Assembly: GCA_934436245.1 (NCBI GenBank)
Contig: CAKSAM010000019.1
Coordinates: 1-47,016 of the forward strand
Source: an uncultured Acetatifactor sp.
GTDB lineage: Bacteria; Bacillota; Clostridia; Lachnospirales; Lachnospiraceae
Direction: 5' to 3'
Length of the DNA: 47,016 nucleotides
Positions 7,678 through 14,661 of this stretch are shown piece by piece (the stretch's first letter is position 1; every line of letters begins with the position of its first letter). The position numbers and the translations under genes were made by a program. The notes below the pieces were generated by a model. That model saw nothing but the letters and a program-made list of their open reading frames with translations, did no database searches and was not told the DNA's origin.

Positions 7678-8787
7678 ATGAAAAAAATGAAGAAGTATTT
7701 GAAAATGACGAAGGCTGTGAAAGGAGCAGGACTCCTGGCAGCAGTTCCAGCTTTTCTGATTCCGGTTTTTTTATTGGGAGGATGCGGTCAGAAGACAGAA
7801 TGTGAAAAAAGTATAGATACAGCCATGGGAACAGTGATTTCTCAGACGGTCTATCTTGCTGACAAAACCGGTAATGGATCAAACAATGGTACAAATGCTA
7901 AAGTAACAGATGTTGTTTTACAAAAGCTGAATGAATTAGAACAGAAAGAACTCTCCTGGAGGCTGGAAAGTGCCGAAGTGGCACAGATGAATAAAGCTGC
8001 AGGAGAAGGACAGACGCTTGTTTCAGCTAAGATGGCGGAATGGCTTGGAAGATGTCTGCAGATCTCAGAAGAGAGTGGGGGAGCCTTTGATGTCAGCATT
8101 GGATGCCTCAGCCGCCTGTGGGACATTGACACCTGGGCAGCAGCTGCGGATCCGCAGGATTATGAGCTGCCGGAACAGCAGGAGATCACACAGGCGCTTG
8201 CAACTACAGGCTGGCAGAGAATCCGATTGGAAATGGGAACGGACGGAAGTGCAACAGTAAGCATTCCGGAGAAAATGCAGTTAGACCTGGGAGCAGTGGG
8301 GAAAGGGGTGGCACTGGACGAAATCCGTATGACCCTGGAAGAGTATCCGGAGATAAACGGCGCTGTAATCTCAGTGGGAGGCAGTATCCTGACCTATGGC
8401 AATAAACCGGAAGGCGGAGCCTGGCAGGTTGCAGTTACAAATCCTCTGAATCCTTCTGACAGTGTAGGAATCCTGACATTGGACGGGGGATATTGTGTAT
8501 CTACCTCGGGGGATTATGAACGTTATGTGGAAGTGGAAGGGGTGAGATACCATCACATCCTGGATCCCAGGACTGGGGCTCCGGCGTACAGCGATGTGGC
8601 AGGAGTCACAATCGTGTCGAAAGATGGCTTTTTAAGTGATGCGCTGTCTACCGCCTGTTTTGTATTGGGACAGGAGGAAGGAAAGAAGCTTCTGGAAAAA
8701 TACGATGCGGAAGGATTGTTCATCGATCATGAGGGGAATATAAACATGACGGAAGGCATGCAGCAATATTTCCATTTGTCGAATTGA
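7678..8787 (+). CDS. apbE: FAD:protein FMN transferase, lipoprotein
   Basis: 369 residues from the ATG at 7678; an ATG at 7687 is equally good because AAAAGGA (7670-7676) is spaced better for it. ApbE attaches FMN covalently to Thr or Ser of target flavoproteins outside the membrane. A long basic N-terminus is followed by a hydrophobic segment and lipobox LLGGC (Cys36). Catalytic-domain blocks are 'DTAMGTVISQTVY', 'GGAFDVSIGCLSRLWDI', 'LDLGAVGKGVALDEI', 'VSVGGSILTYGNK', 'YHHILDPRTGAP' and 'DALSTACFVLG'. No Rnf or other flavinylation target is in the window, so its substrate must lie elsewhere. Confidence 0.92.
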   Translation: MKKMKKYLKMTKAVKGAGLLAAVPAFLIPVFLLGGCGQKTECEKSIDTAMGTVISQTVYLADKTGNGSNNGTNAKVTDVVLQKLNELEQKELSWRLESAEVAQMNKAAGEGQTLVSAKMAEWLGRCLQISEESGGAFDVSIGCLSRLWDIDTWAAAADPQDYELPEQQEITQALATTGWQRIRLEMGTDGSATVSIPEKMQLDLGAVGKGVALDEIRMTLEEYPEINGAVISVGGSILTYGNKPEGGAWQVAVTNPLNPSDSVGILTLDGGYCVSTSGDYERYVEVEGVRYHHILDPRTGAPAYSDVAGVTIVSKDGFLSDALSTACFVLGQEEGKKLLEKYDAEGLFIDHEGNINMTEGMQQYFHLSN

Positions 8788-8885
8788 CAGAAATAGTGTA
8801 TAGTATGTGTAGAGGATGTAAATATAGTTAAAAGTAGTTAACCGTGGATAGCGGCCGGTACTGAAATGTATCCGCAGATATAGCG

Positions 8886-8926
8886 ATCCGTAGGCATCAG
8901 AGCTGGGTGCTTTTGATCCCGGCATC
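8886..8926 (+). repeat. GC-hairpin intergenic repeat, copy R3
   Basis: Same 41-nt length and layout as 7168-7208. The stem here is GCTGGG/CCCGGC around a TGCTTTTGAT loop. Relative to R2 the T-A pair at unit positions 18/37 has become C-G, and C-G at 19/36 has become T-G, so pairing is kept. It ends 13 bases before the arsR-type gene. Confidence 0.75.
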
Positions 8927-8939
8927 AATATAACAGATA

Positions 8940-9302
8940 ATGGAGATTAAGATGGAAGAGAAGAATAGTTATCTTTCCGCAGATCCGGAAACCATAAGAC
9001 AGATTGATGAGAAGATGCCGCCGGAGGAGGAATTGCAGGATCTGGCAGAATTTTTTAAAGTATTTGGAGATGCCACAAGATTGAAGATCCTGTCGGTGCT
9101 GTTATGCTCTGAAATGTGTGTATATGACATTGCCACATTACTTGGCATGTCCCAGTCGGCTATTTCCCACCAGCTGAGAGTATTGAAGCAGATGGATCTG
9201 GTGAAAAACCGCAGAGAAGGCAAGACAATTTTCTATGCACTGGCAGATGATCATATCATCACAATCCTGAATCAGGGACTGAATCATATCGAAGAAGGTT
9301 AA
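8940..9302 (+). CDS. ArsR/SmtB-family repressor with an alpha-5 zinc-site motif
   Basis: 120 residues from ATG 8940 (ATG 8952 also possible). The winged-helix core is clear: 'FKVFGDATRLKILSVLL', recognition helix 'MSQSAISHQLRVLKQMDLV' and wing 'RREGKTIFYAL'. The C-terminal helix has D103-x-H105, ten residues, H116-x-x-E119, which is the alpha-5 D-x-H-x10-H-x-x-E/H motif of Zn/Co/Ni sensors such as SmtB and CzrA. 'EMCVYDIA' at the alpha-3 position keeps only one Cys of the ELCVCDL metal loop. The family therefore predicts a zinc-released repressor. No metal exporter is adjacent; ending at 9302 it is followed by a bidirectional terminator. Confidence 0.9.
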   Translation: MEIKMEEKNSYLSADPETIRQIDEKMPPEEELQDLAEFFKVFGDATRLKILSVLLCSEMCVYDIATLLGMSQSAISHQLRVLKQMDLVKNRREGKTIFYALADDHIITILNQGLNHIEEG

Positions 9303-9337
9303 AAAGAGCCACGGGCGAAATGCCCTGTGGCTCTTAA
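9303..9337. terminator. Bidirectional terminator
   Basis: AAGAGCCACGGG and CCCTGTGGCTCTT pair around a short CGAAATG loop (one G-T pair). On the minus strand it is followed by TTTTT (AAAAA at 9301-9305 on plus), so it best serves the DUF5050 gene. It lies between two convergent genes and probably ends both transcripts. Confidence 0.85.
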
Positions 9338-9348
9338 AGCTTCCTGTT

Positions 9349-10374
9349 TTATTTCTTAAGGGCATTCAGCGCTGCCTCTCTGGCACCGTCAAAACCGCTG
9401 CAGCTTTGACTGCCTAAAGGCGAATGATACCAGGAAGAGGTGTCACCGAACATCTGGAAATATACATATTGTGAAGTCATATTGATGTTGGTGTAATTCC
9501 CCTCGGCAATTACCCAGGAGTCACTGCCATCCTCCCTCATACATTTCAGACATGCATTTTCTCCGTTTACCTGATAATAAACATACCCATAGCCGGCATT
9601 AAAACAATCAACCCTTTCATTGGTCAGAACTTCCACTTCATTTTGGGAGAAAGAATAACGACATAGTCTGTAATCCCCCTCTACATCCAGATAATAGACA
9701 TAGTCACCTATGACCATCGGAAACCACAGATTACCGTTCCACACGGTTGCAGTACTGCCTGTTGTCGTGTCCAGTGCATAGAGATAATGATTGTCCTGCG
9801 TACCGTTGTAGTAGATTGTGCCGTTTACTGCACTGGCAGGATTGATTTCATAATTGGCCAGCTCTGTTTTGTCGGATTTATCAATCTTCATACGGTAAAA
9901 CAGAGGACCATTATCATCCGTAGTCATGATATAGAGCTGACTTCCCACCAGCTGGGCCATGGAGATGGGATCTCTGGTAAGCCCCATTACATCGCTGCCG
10001 TTCAATTTACACCGGTTAAAAGAACGAACTGCACGCAATGCACCGATACCGGCATCCCCGGAAGCACCGGTCTGGTAGTAATAGAGAAATTTGCCACCGG
10101 CAAGGATATTTTTTACGGAGGCATTCCCTAATTTTTTAATGTTCTGTTCCGAAGGATCCATGGAATATAAGGCGTTGCTGTCGTAGACGTTGGCGAAGTA
10201 CACAGTCCCGTCATATTCACAGAAATATCCGGAATTATTCAGATTCCCGGCAGTGTTTCCAACGGTTTCCGGAGGATTGTCAGGGATGCGGCCGCCTATG
10301 ATGGCGAATATGCCGGTAATGATCACAAACAGGACAAAAGGAATCAAAATGAACAGAGGTTTTTTATCTTTCAT
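9349..10374 (-). CDS. Membrane-anchored DUF5050 beta-propeller-like protein
   Basis: 341 residues. A basic N-terminus (MKDKKP) and one hydrophobic helix (about 7-27) anchor a large extracellular part. The rest consists of repeated short motifs such as 'YFANVYDSNALYSMD', 'LYYYQ', 'LYIMTTDDNGPLFYRMK', 'IYYNGTQDNHYLYALD' and 'YVYYLDVEGDYRLCRY', the aromatic-rich blades of DUF5050 proteins. Function is unknown; members are thought to be cell-surface sensor or adhesion modules. The start has AGAAGG eight bases upstream and a good promoter. It appears monocistronic. Confidence 0.75.
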   Translation of the reverse strand: MKDKKPLFILIPFVLFVIITGIFAIIGGRIPDNPPETVGNTAGNLNNSGYFCEYDGTVYFANVYDSNALYSMDPSEQNIKKLGNASVKNILAGGKFLYYYQTGASGDAGIGALRAVRSFNRCKLNGSDVMGLTRDPISMAQLVGSQLYIMTTDDNGPLFYRMKIDKSDKTELANYEINPASAVNGTIYYNGTQDNHYLYALDTTTGSTATVWNGNLWFPMVIGDYVYYLDVEGDYRLCRYSFSQNEVEVLTNERVDCFNAGYGYVYYQVNGENACLKCMREDGSDSWVIAEGNYTNINMTSQYVYFQMFGDTSSWYHSPLGSQSCSGFDGAREAALNALKK

Positions 10375-10416
10375 ATGTCAACCTTCTTTGCATGTAAAAT
10401 TTGTGTAATATCTATT

Positions 10417-10445
10417 ATTATACAGTGCTTCTTGCTTGCGAACAA
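10417..10445 (-). promoter_or_regulatory. Sigma-A-type promoter for the DUF5050 gene
   Basis: On the minus strand TTGTTC (10440-10445) and TATAAT (10417-10422) are separated by exactly 17 bases. The -10 lies 43 bases before the start codon. A divergent plus-strand candidate overlaps it (TTGCTT then GATATA near 10432-10460), which could serve pheA. Confidence 0.6.
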
Positions 10446-10464
10446 GGTGAAATTGATATAAAAT

Positions 10465-10477
10465 GTAACTATTCAGA
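10465..10477 (+). repeat. MITE end-like sequence upstream of pheA
   Basis: GTAACTATTCAGA is identical to the first 13 bases of the 4719-4892 element. No matching right end is seen before pheA; the hairpin repeat at 10483-10550 follows directly. Confidence 0.5.
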
Positions 10478-10482
10478 TGGAG

Positions 10483-10550
10483 TCAGTGGATTCCGGATGT
10501 CCACGAATTGTGGGAGCTGCATTGCAGCGGAGCAATTCGTGGATATCAAG
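10483..10550 (+). repeat. Leader stem-loop repeat, pheA copy
   Basis: GATGTCCACGAATTG (10496-10510) pairs with CAATTCGTGGATATC (10533-10547), 15 bp with one G-U. Inside, GCTGC (10516-10520) pairs with GCAGC (10524-10528). The flank TCAGTGGATTCCGGATGT and the stem recur in front of argC (22994-23060) with base changes that keep pairing. It ends about ten bases before the pheA ribosome site. Confidence 0.75.
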
Positions 10551-10568
10551 TCAGTTAAGGAGAACAGC

Positions 10569-11693
10569 ATGGATTTATCACAGTTAAGAGAACAGATTGA
10601 TACCATCGACAGACAGATCGTGGATCTCTATGAGAAGCGTATGGATGTCAGCAGACAGGTGGCAGAGTATAAGATAGAGACAGGGAAAAAGGTATTTGAT
10701 AAACAGAGGGAACAGGAGAAGATAGCCGGCGTCAAAGCATTGACCCACAATGATTTCAACAGCCATGGTGTTGAGGAGCTGTTCGAGCAGATCATGTCCA
10801 TGAGCCGCAAACTCCAGTATCAGTTACTGGCAGCCCACGGAAGCGAGGGTCGTCTGCCCTTTATCGGGGTGGACGAACTGGAGACGGAGTGTGCCAGAGT
10901 GGTCTATCAGGGGGCGGAAGGCTCCTACTCCCAGGCTGCCATGCGAAAGTTTTTTGGGGAAAACGTAAATGCATTTCATGTAGAATCCTTCAGGGATGCC
11001 ATGAGCGCCATTGACGAAGGCAGTGCAGATTTCGCAGTGCTTCCCATTGAAAATTCTACCGCAGGAATTGTCAACGAAATCTATGATCTGCTGGTAGAAT
11101 TTGAAAATTACATTGTCGGAGAGCAGGTCATTCCTATTGAACATTGTCTGCTGGCATTACCCGGGACGAAAAAGGAAGAAATCAAAAGAGTCTTTTCCCA
11201 TCCGCAGTCCCTGATGCAGAGTGCCAGATATCTGGCTGAGCACGACTGGCAGCAGATCAGTATGCAGAATAATGCCTTTGCAGCGTTAAAAGTGGCAAAG
11301 GAAAAAGACAAAACACAGGCAGCAATCGCCAGTGAATATGCCGGAGAGACCTATGGGCTTGATATTCTGGAAAAGGGCATCAATGACTCTGACAGCAACT
11401 CAACACGCTTCATCATTGTGACCAATCAGAAAATTTTCCGTAAAAACGCCAACAAGATCAGCCTGTGTCTGGAGATACCCCACGAGAGCGGATCACTGTA
11501 TCACATCCTGTCTCATTTTATCTATAATAATCTGAATATGACCAAGATTGAGAGCCGGCCGATTCCGGACAGAAACTGGGAGTACCGCTTCTTCATTGAT
11601 TTTGAAGGCAATCTGGCAGACAGCGCAGTAAAAAATGCATTGAGGGGACTCAGGGAAGAAGCCCGCAGCATGAAGATCCTGGGTAATTACTGA
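10569..11693 (+). CDS. pheA: Bifunctional chorismate mutase / prephenate dehydratase
   Basis: 374 residues from ATG 10569, with AAGGAG (10557-10562) six bases upstream; the frame is open further back through the leader repeat but the upstream part is not protein-like. Chorismate mutase (AroQ type) is at about 1-85 ('LREQIDTIDRQIVDLYEKR'). Prephenate dehydratase is at about 110-285, with 'YQGAEGSYSQAA', 'LPIENSTAGIV' and T279-R280-F281. The ACT domain is at about 298-370, with 'ESGSLYHIL' and the phenylalanine-binding 'ESRP' at 328-331. It makes phenylpyruvate from chorismate and should be feedback-inhibited by phenylalanine. It has its own leader. Confidence 0.95.
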   Translation: MDLSQLREQIDTIDRQIVDLYEKRMDVSRQVAEYKIETGKKVFDKQREQEKIAGVKALTHNDFNSHGVEELFEQIMSMSRKLQYQLLAAHGSEGRLPFIGVDELETECARVVYQGAEGSYSQAAMRKFFGENVNAFHVESFRDAMSAIDEGSADFAVLPIENSTAGIVNEIYDLLVEFENYIVGEQVIPIEHCLLALPGTKKEEIKRVFSHPQSLMQSARYLAEHDWQQISMQNNAFAALKVAKEKDKTQAAIASEYAGETYGLDILEKGINDSDSNSTRFIIVTNQKIFRKNANKISLCLEIPHESGSLYHILSHFIYNNLNMTKIESRPIPDRNWEYRFFIDFEGNLADSAVKNALRGLREEARSMKILGNY

Positions 11694-11700
11694 GTATAAG

Positions 11701-11737
11701 GTAACTATTCAGAACCCCATTGGCTTCGGATAGTTAA
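11701..11737 (+). repeat. Internally deleted MITE relative
   Basis: GTAACTATTCAGAACCCCAT is identical to the first 20 bases of the 4719-4892 element. It is joined at once to GGCTTCGGATAGTTAA, which resembles that element's right end (GGCTCTGAATAGTTAC). About 140 internal bases are missing. AACTAT and ATAGTT can still pair. It lies between pheA and the DUF815 ATPase. Confidence 0.6.
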
Positions 11738-11762
11738 AACATAAGACAAGAAGGTTAGACAT

Positions 11763-13055
11763 ATGAGAGAAAAAGAATTGATCGTATACCGTGATTTTGA
11801 GGATGGGGAGCTGCTGTATGATATGGCGTTTCTCATGTCTCATTATGATGATGAATATTACAATACGGAAGATATGGCAGCACTGTTTTACGAGTGCATC
11901 CATGATCTGATCGACCTGGCCGGTAACTACGGCTTTCACGGGAATCTGTGGCACTGCTATCTGGCCAATCTGCTGGTAAACAACGAGAACAGTTACAGCT
12001 GCGGCTGTGAAATCCGGGGAGAAATTGCAGGTTCCATCAACGATGCGGCATTGCATGACATCCGGATTTTCAAGGAATTCTATGATTTTGATTTTGCCCC
12101 CATGATGGAAGTTCTGGAAGTACCGGAATTTTCCCTGATTGAAAATTATGCCAGCAGTATGCAGGAGAGCAAGGTCTACAATAAACGTATCTGTGCCCGG
12201 ATCTGCGAGCTGGCGGAAAAATTCTGCGCAGACGGAACAGCAGAGGAGATGAAAGGCACACTGACACAGTTCTACAAGGAATACGGCGTAGGTAAATTCG
12301 GTCTGCACAAATCTTTCCGGATCACACATGACGAGGAGGGCGTACATATTGTTCCTATTTTGAATATTGCCCATGTGAAACTGGATGATCTGGTAGGCTA
12401 TGAGATCCCCAAGAAAAAACTGGTGGATAACACCGAAGCGTTCGTAAGTGGGAAAAAAGCCAATAACTGTCTGCTGTTCGGTGATGCGGGAACCGGTAAA
12501 TCCTCCAGCATCAAAGCCATTGCCAATGAATATTATGACAGGGGACTACGGATTATCGAGGTTTACAAGCATCAGTTCCAGGATCTGAACACGGTGATCA
12601 GCCAGATCAAAAACCGCAATTATAAATTCATTATCTATATGGATGACCTGAGCTTTGAGGAATTCGAGATCGAGTACAAATATCTTAAGGCAGTTATTGA
12701 AGGCGGACTGGAGAAAAAACCGGAGAATGTTCTCATCTATGCTACCTCCAACCGCCGTCACCTCATCCGGGAGAATTATAGCGACAAGGAGGAGACCCGT
12801 GAGGACATGCATACCAGTGATACTGTCCAGGAGAAACTGTCACTGGTATATCGCTTCGGCGTGACTATTTATTTCGGTGCTCCCAATAAAAAAGAATTCC
12901 AGAATATTGTAAAGACTCTGGCAGAGCGTTACCATGTGGCGATGCCGGAGGAGGAACTTCTGCTGGAAGCCAATAAATGGGAATTGTCCCACGGTGGATT
13001 GTCCGGAAGAAGTGCCCAGCAGTTTGTAGATTATCTGTTAGGACAGAAGGCCTAA
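11763..13055 (+). CDS. DUF815-type AAA ATPase
   Basis: 430 residues. The N-terminal half (1-190) is helical and unrecognised, with an 'SYSCGCE' Cys pair. The C-terminal half is the DUF815 ATPase: 'VDNTEAFVSGKKANNCLLFGDAG' leads into Walker A GDAGTGKSS, Walker B is 'FIIYMDDLSFEEFE', sensor 1 is 'IYATSNRRHL', and 'RFGVTIYFGAP' and 'GGLSGRSAQQFVDYLLG' follow. Such proteins are cytosolic and of unknown cellular role. GAAGG lies about nine bases before the start. It is 37 bases upstream of ppx and in line with ppk and maf, which suggests one operon. Confidence 0.85.
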   Translation: MREKELIVYRDFEDGELLYDMAFLMSHYDDEYYNTEDMAALFYECIHDLIDLAGNYGFHGNLWHCYLANLLVNNENSYSCGCEIRGEIAGSINDAALHDIRIFKEFYDFDFAPMMEVLEVPEFSLIENYASSMQESKVYNKRICARICELAEKFCADGTAEEMKGTLTQFYKEYGVGKFGLHKSFRITHDEEGVHIVPILNIAHVKLDDLVGYEIPKKKLVDNTEAFVSGKKANNCLLFGDAGTGKSSSIKAIANEYYDRGLRIIEVYKHQFQDLNTVISQIKNRNYKFIIYMDDLSFEEFEIEYKYLKAVIEGGLEKKPENVLIYATSNRRHLIRENYSDKEETREDMHTSDTVQEKLSLVYRFGVTIYFGAPNKKEFQNIVKTLAERYHVAMPEEELLLEANKWELSHGGLSGRSAQQFVDYLLGQKA

Positions 13056-13092
13056 AACTCCACGGAAGACATTGTTGCAAAGGGAGAAAAAT

Positions 13093-14643
13093 ATGAGTGT
13101 AAAAACTTTTGCCGCCATTGATGTGGGCAGCTTTGAACTGACTATGAAAATATATGATCTCTCGGGAAAAAATACCATGAGGGAGATTGATTGTATCCGC
13201 AAGAGAATAGACCTGGGCTCAGATACTTATGCCAACGGTAAAATCAGCAATGAAAAAATAGATGAACTGTGTCATACCCTGAAAGAATTTGCACAGATCA
13301 TGGAAGCCTATAAGGTGACGGCTTATAAAGCATATGGTACCAGTGCTGTCCGTGAAACTGAAAATACATTGATTCTGCAGGATCAGATTGAGCAGCGTAC
13401 CGGTATCCGTGTAGAAATATTGAGCAATTCCGAGCAGAGATTCCTGGATTACAAGTCGATTGCTTCCAAGGGAGAGACCTTCCGCAGGATTATTGAAGAA
13501 AAAACGGCAATTCTGGATATCGGCGGTGGAAGTATCCAGATTTCCCAGTTTGACAAGGATACTCTGGTATCTACACAAAATTTACGACTGGGTGTGCTGC
13601 GGTTACAGGAACTGCTAAATCATCTGAATGCGGGAAGTACACAGATGGAGCGGCTGGTGGATGAACTGGCAACTGCGCAGCTGGATGATTATAAGAAACT
13701 GTATCTTAAGGATCGTGAAATCAAAAATATTATTATTGTAGATGATTACCTGTCTCCCTGGGCAGTACGGAAAGCACATGAGAGAGGGGAAGTCAATGCG
13801 GTGGTGGACCGCAAGGCATTTTCACAGCTGATGGAAGCCCTTCGTACCAAGGGCACCACAGAACTGGCGAAACGAATGGATATTGCTGAAGAGAAGGTGC
13901 CGCTGGTATACATCAGCGCAATCCTTACCAGACGAATCGCCGAGTTGATGGGTGCGGAACTGATCTGGGTGCCCGGAGTGACACTCTGTGACGGCATTGC
14001 CTATGAATATGCGGAACAGAACAAAATGTTCCGGGGAGAGCATGACTTCACAGAAGATATTATCGCCTGCGCACTGAATATCAGCAAGCGCTATAACGGC
14101 AGCACCAGGAGAGCGGATACTCTGGAGCATATTACTACCACAATTTTTGACAGCATGAAAAAAGTTCATGGCATGGGGCAGAGAGAACGACTGTATCTGC
14201 GTCTGGCGGCCATTTTGCATGACTGTGGGAAATATATCAGTATGGTCAATGTCGGGGAGGCATCTTACGATATTATCATGGCAACGGAGATGATCGGGCT
14301 GTCCCATATGGAGCGTGAGATCGTTGCCAATATTGTGCGCTTCAATCACAGCAATTTCGTATACTATGGGCAGGCACAGGAGCGTCCCCGGGGACTGGAT
14401 AAGGAGAGCTACTTAACCGTTGCAAAGCTGACGGCAATTTTACGACTGGCCAACAGTCTGGATCGCAGTCATAAGCAAAAGATGAAGGGAGTTAAGGCAA
14501 TACTTCAGGATAATGAACTGATCCTGAAGATAGATACGCAGGAAGACATTACCCTGGAAAAAGGATTCTTCCAGACCAGTACGGAATTTTTCAAAGAAGT
14601 GTATAGCATCACACCGGTGATCCGGCAGAAAAAGAAATTTTAA
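13093..14643 (+). CDS. ppx: Ppx/GppA exopolyphosphatase with C-terminal HD domain
   Basis: 516 residues from ATG 13093, with AGGGAG (13081-13086) six bases upstream. It should release phosphate from polyphosphate ends or hydrolyse pppGpp. The actin/Hsp70-fold domain shows 'AAIDVGSFELTMKIYD' and 'AILDIGGGSIQISQF', the two phosphate-binding loops, with 'YGTSAVRETEN' between them. The C-terminal part has an HD-like helical domain ('LAAILHDCGKYI', 'IVRFNHS'), as in E. coli Ppx, and the overall length is equal. It lies 18 bases upstream of ppk, so synthesis and breakdown of polyphosphate are co-encoded. Ppx versus GppA activity cannot be separated from sequence. Confidence 0.88.
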   Translation: MSVKTFAAIDVGSFELTMKIYDLSGKNTMREIDCIRKRIDLGSDTYANGKISNEKIDELCHTLKEFAQIMEAYKVTAYKAYGTSAVRETENTLILQDQIEQRTGIRVEILSNSEQRFLDYKSIASKGETFRRIIEEKTAILDIGGGSIQISQFDKDTLVSTQNLRLGVLRLQELLNHLNAGSTQMERLVDELATAQLDDYKKLYLKDREIKNIIIVDDYLSPWAVRKAHERGEVNAVVDRKAFSQLMEALRTKGTTELAKRMDIAEEKVPLVYISAILTRRIAELMGAELIWVPGVTLCDGIAYEYAEQNKMFRGEHDFTEDIIACALNISKRYNGSTRRADTLEHITTTIFDSMKKVHGMGQRERLYLRLAAILHDCGKYISMVNVGEASYDIIMATEMIGLSHMEREIVANIVRFNHSNFVYYGQAQERPRGLDKESYLTVAKLTAILRLANSLDRSHKQKMKGVKAILQDNELILKIDTQEDITLEKGFFQTSTEFFKEVYSITPVIRQKKKF

Positions 14644-14661
14644 GGGAGGCAACAGGACAAT

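Noticed and set aside
8632..8928. Minus-strand frame with an N-terminus made of the repeat at 8886-8926
   Set aside because: The start lies inside the repeat and the rest is antisense to apbE.
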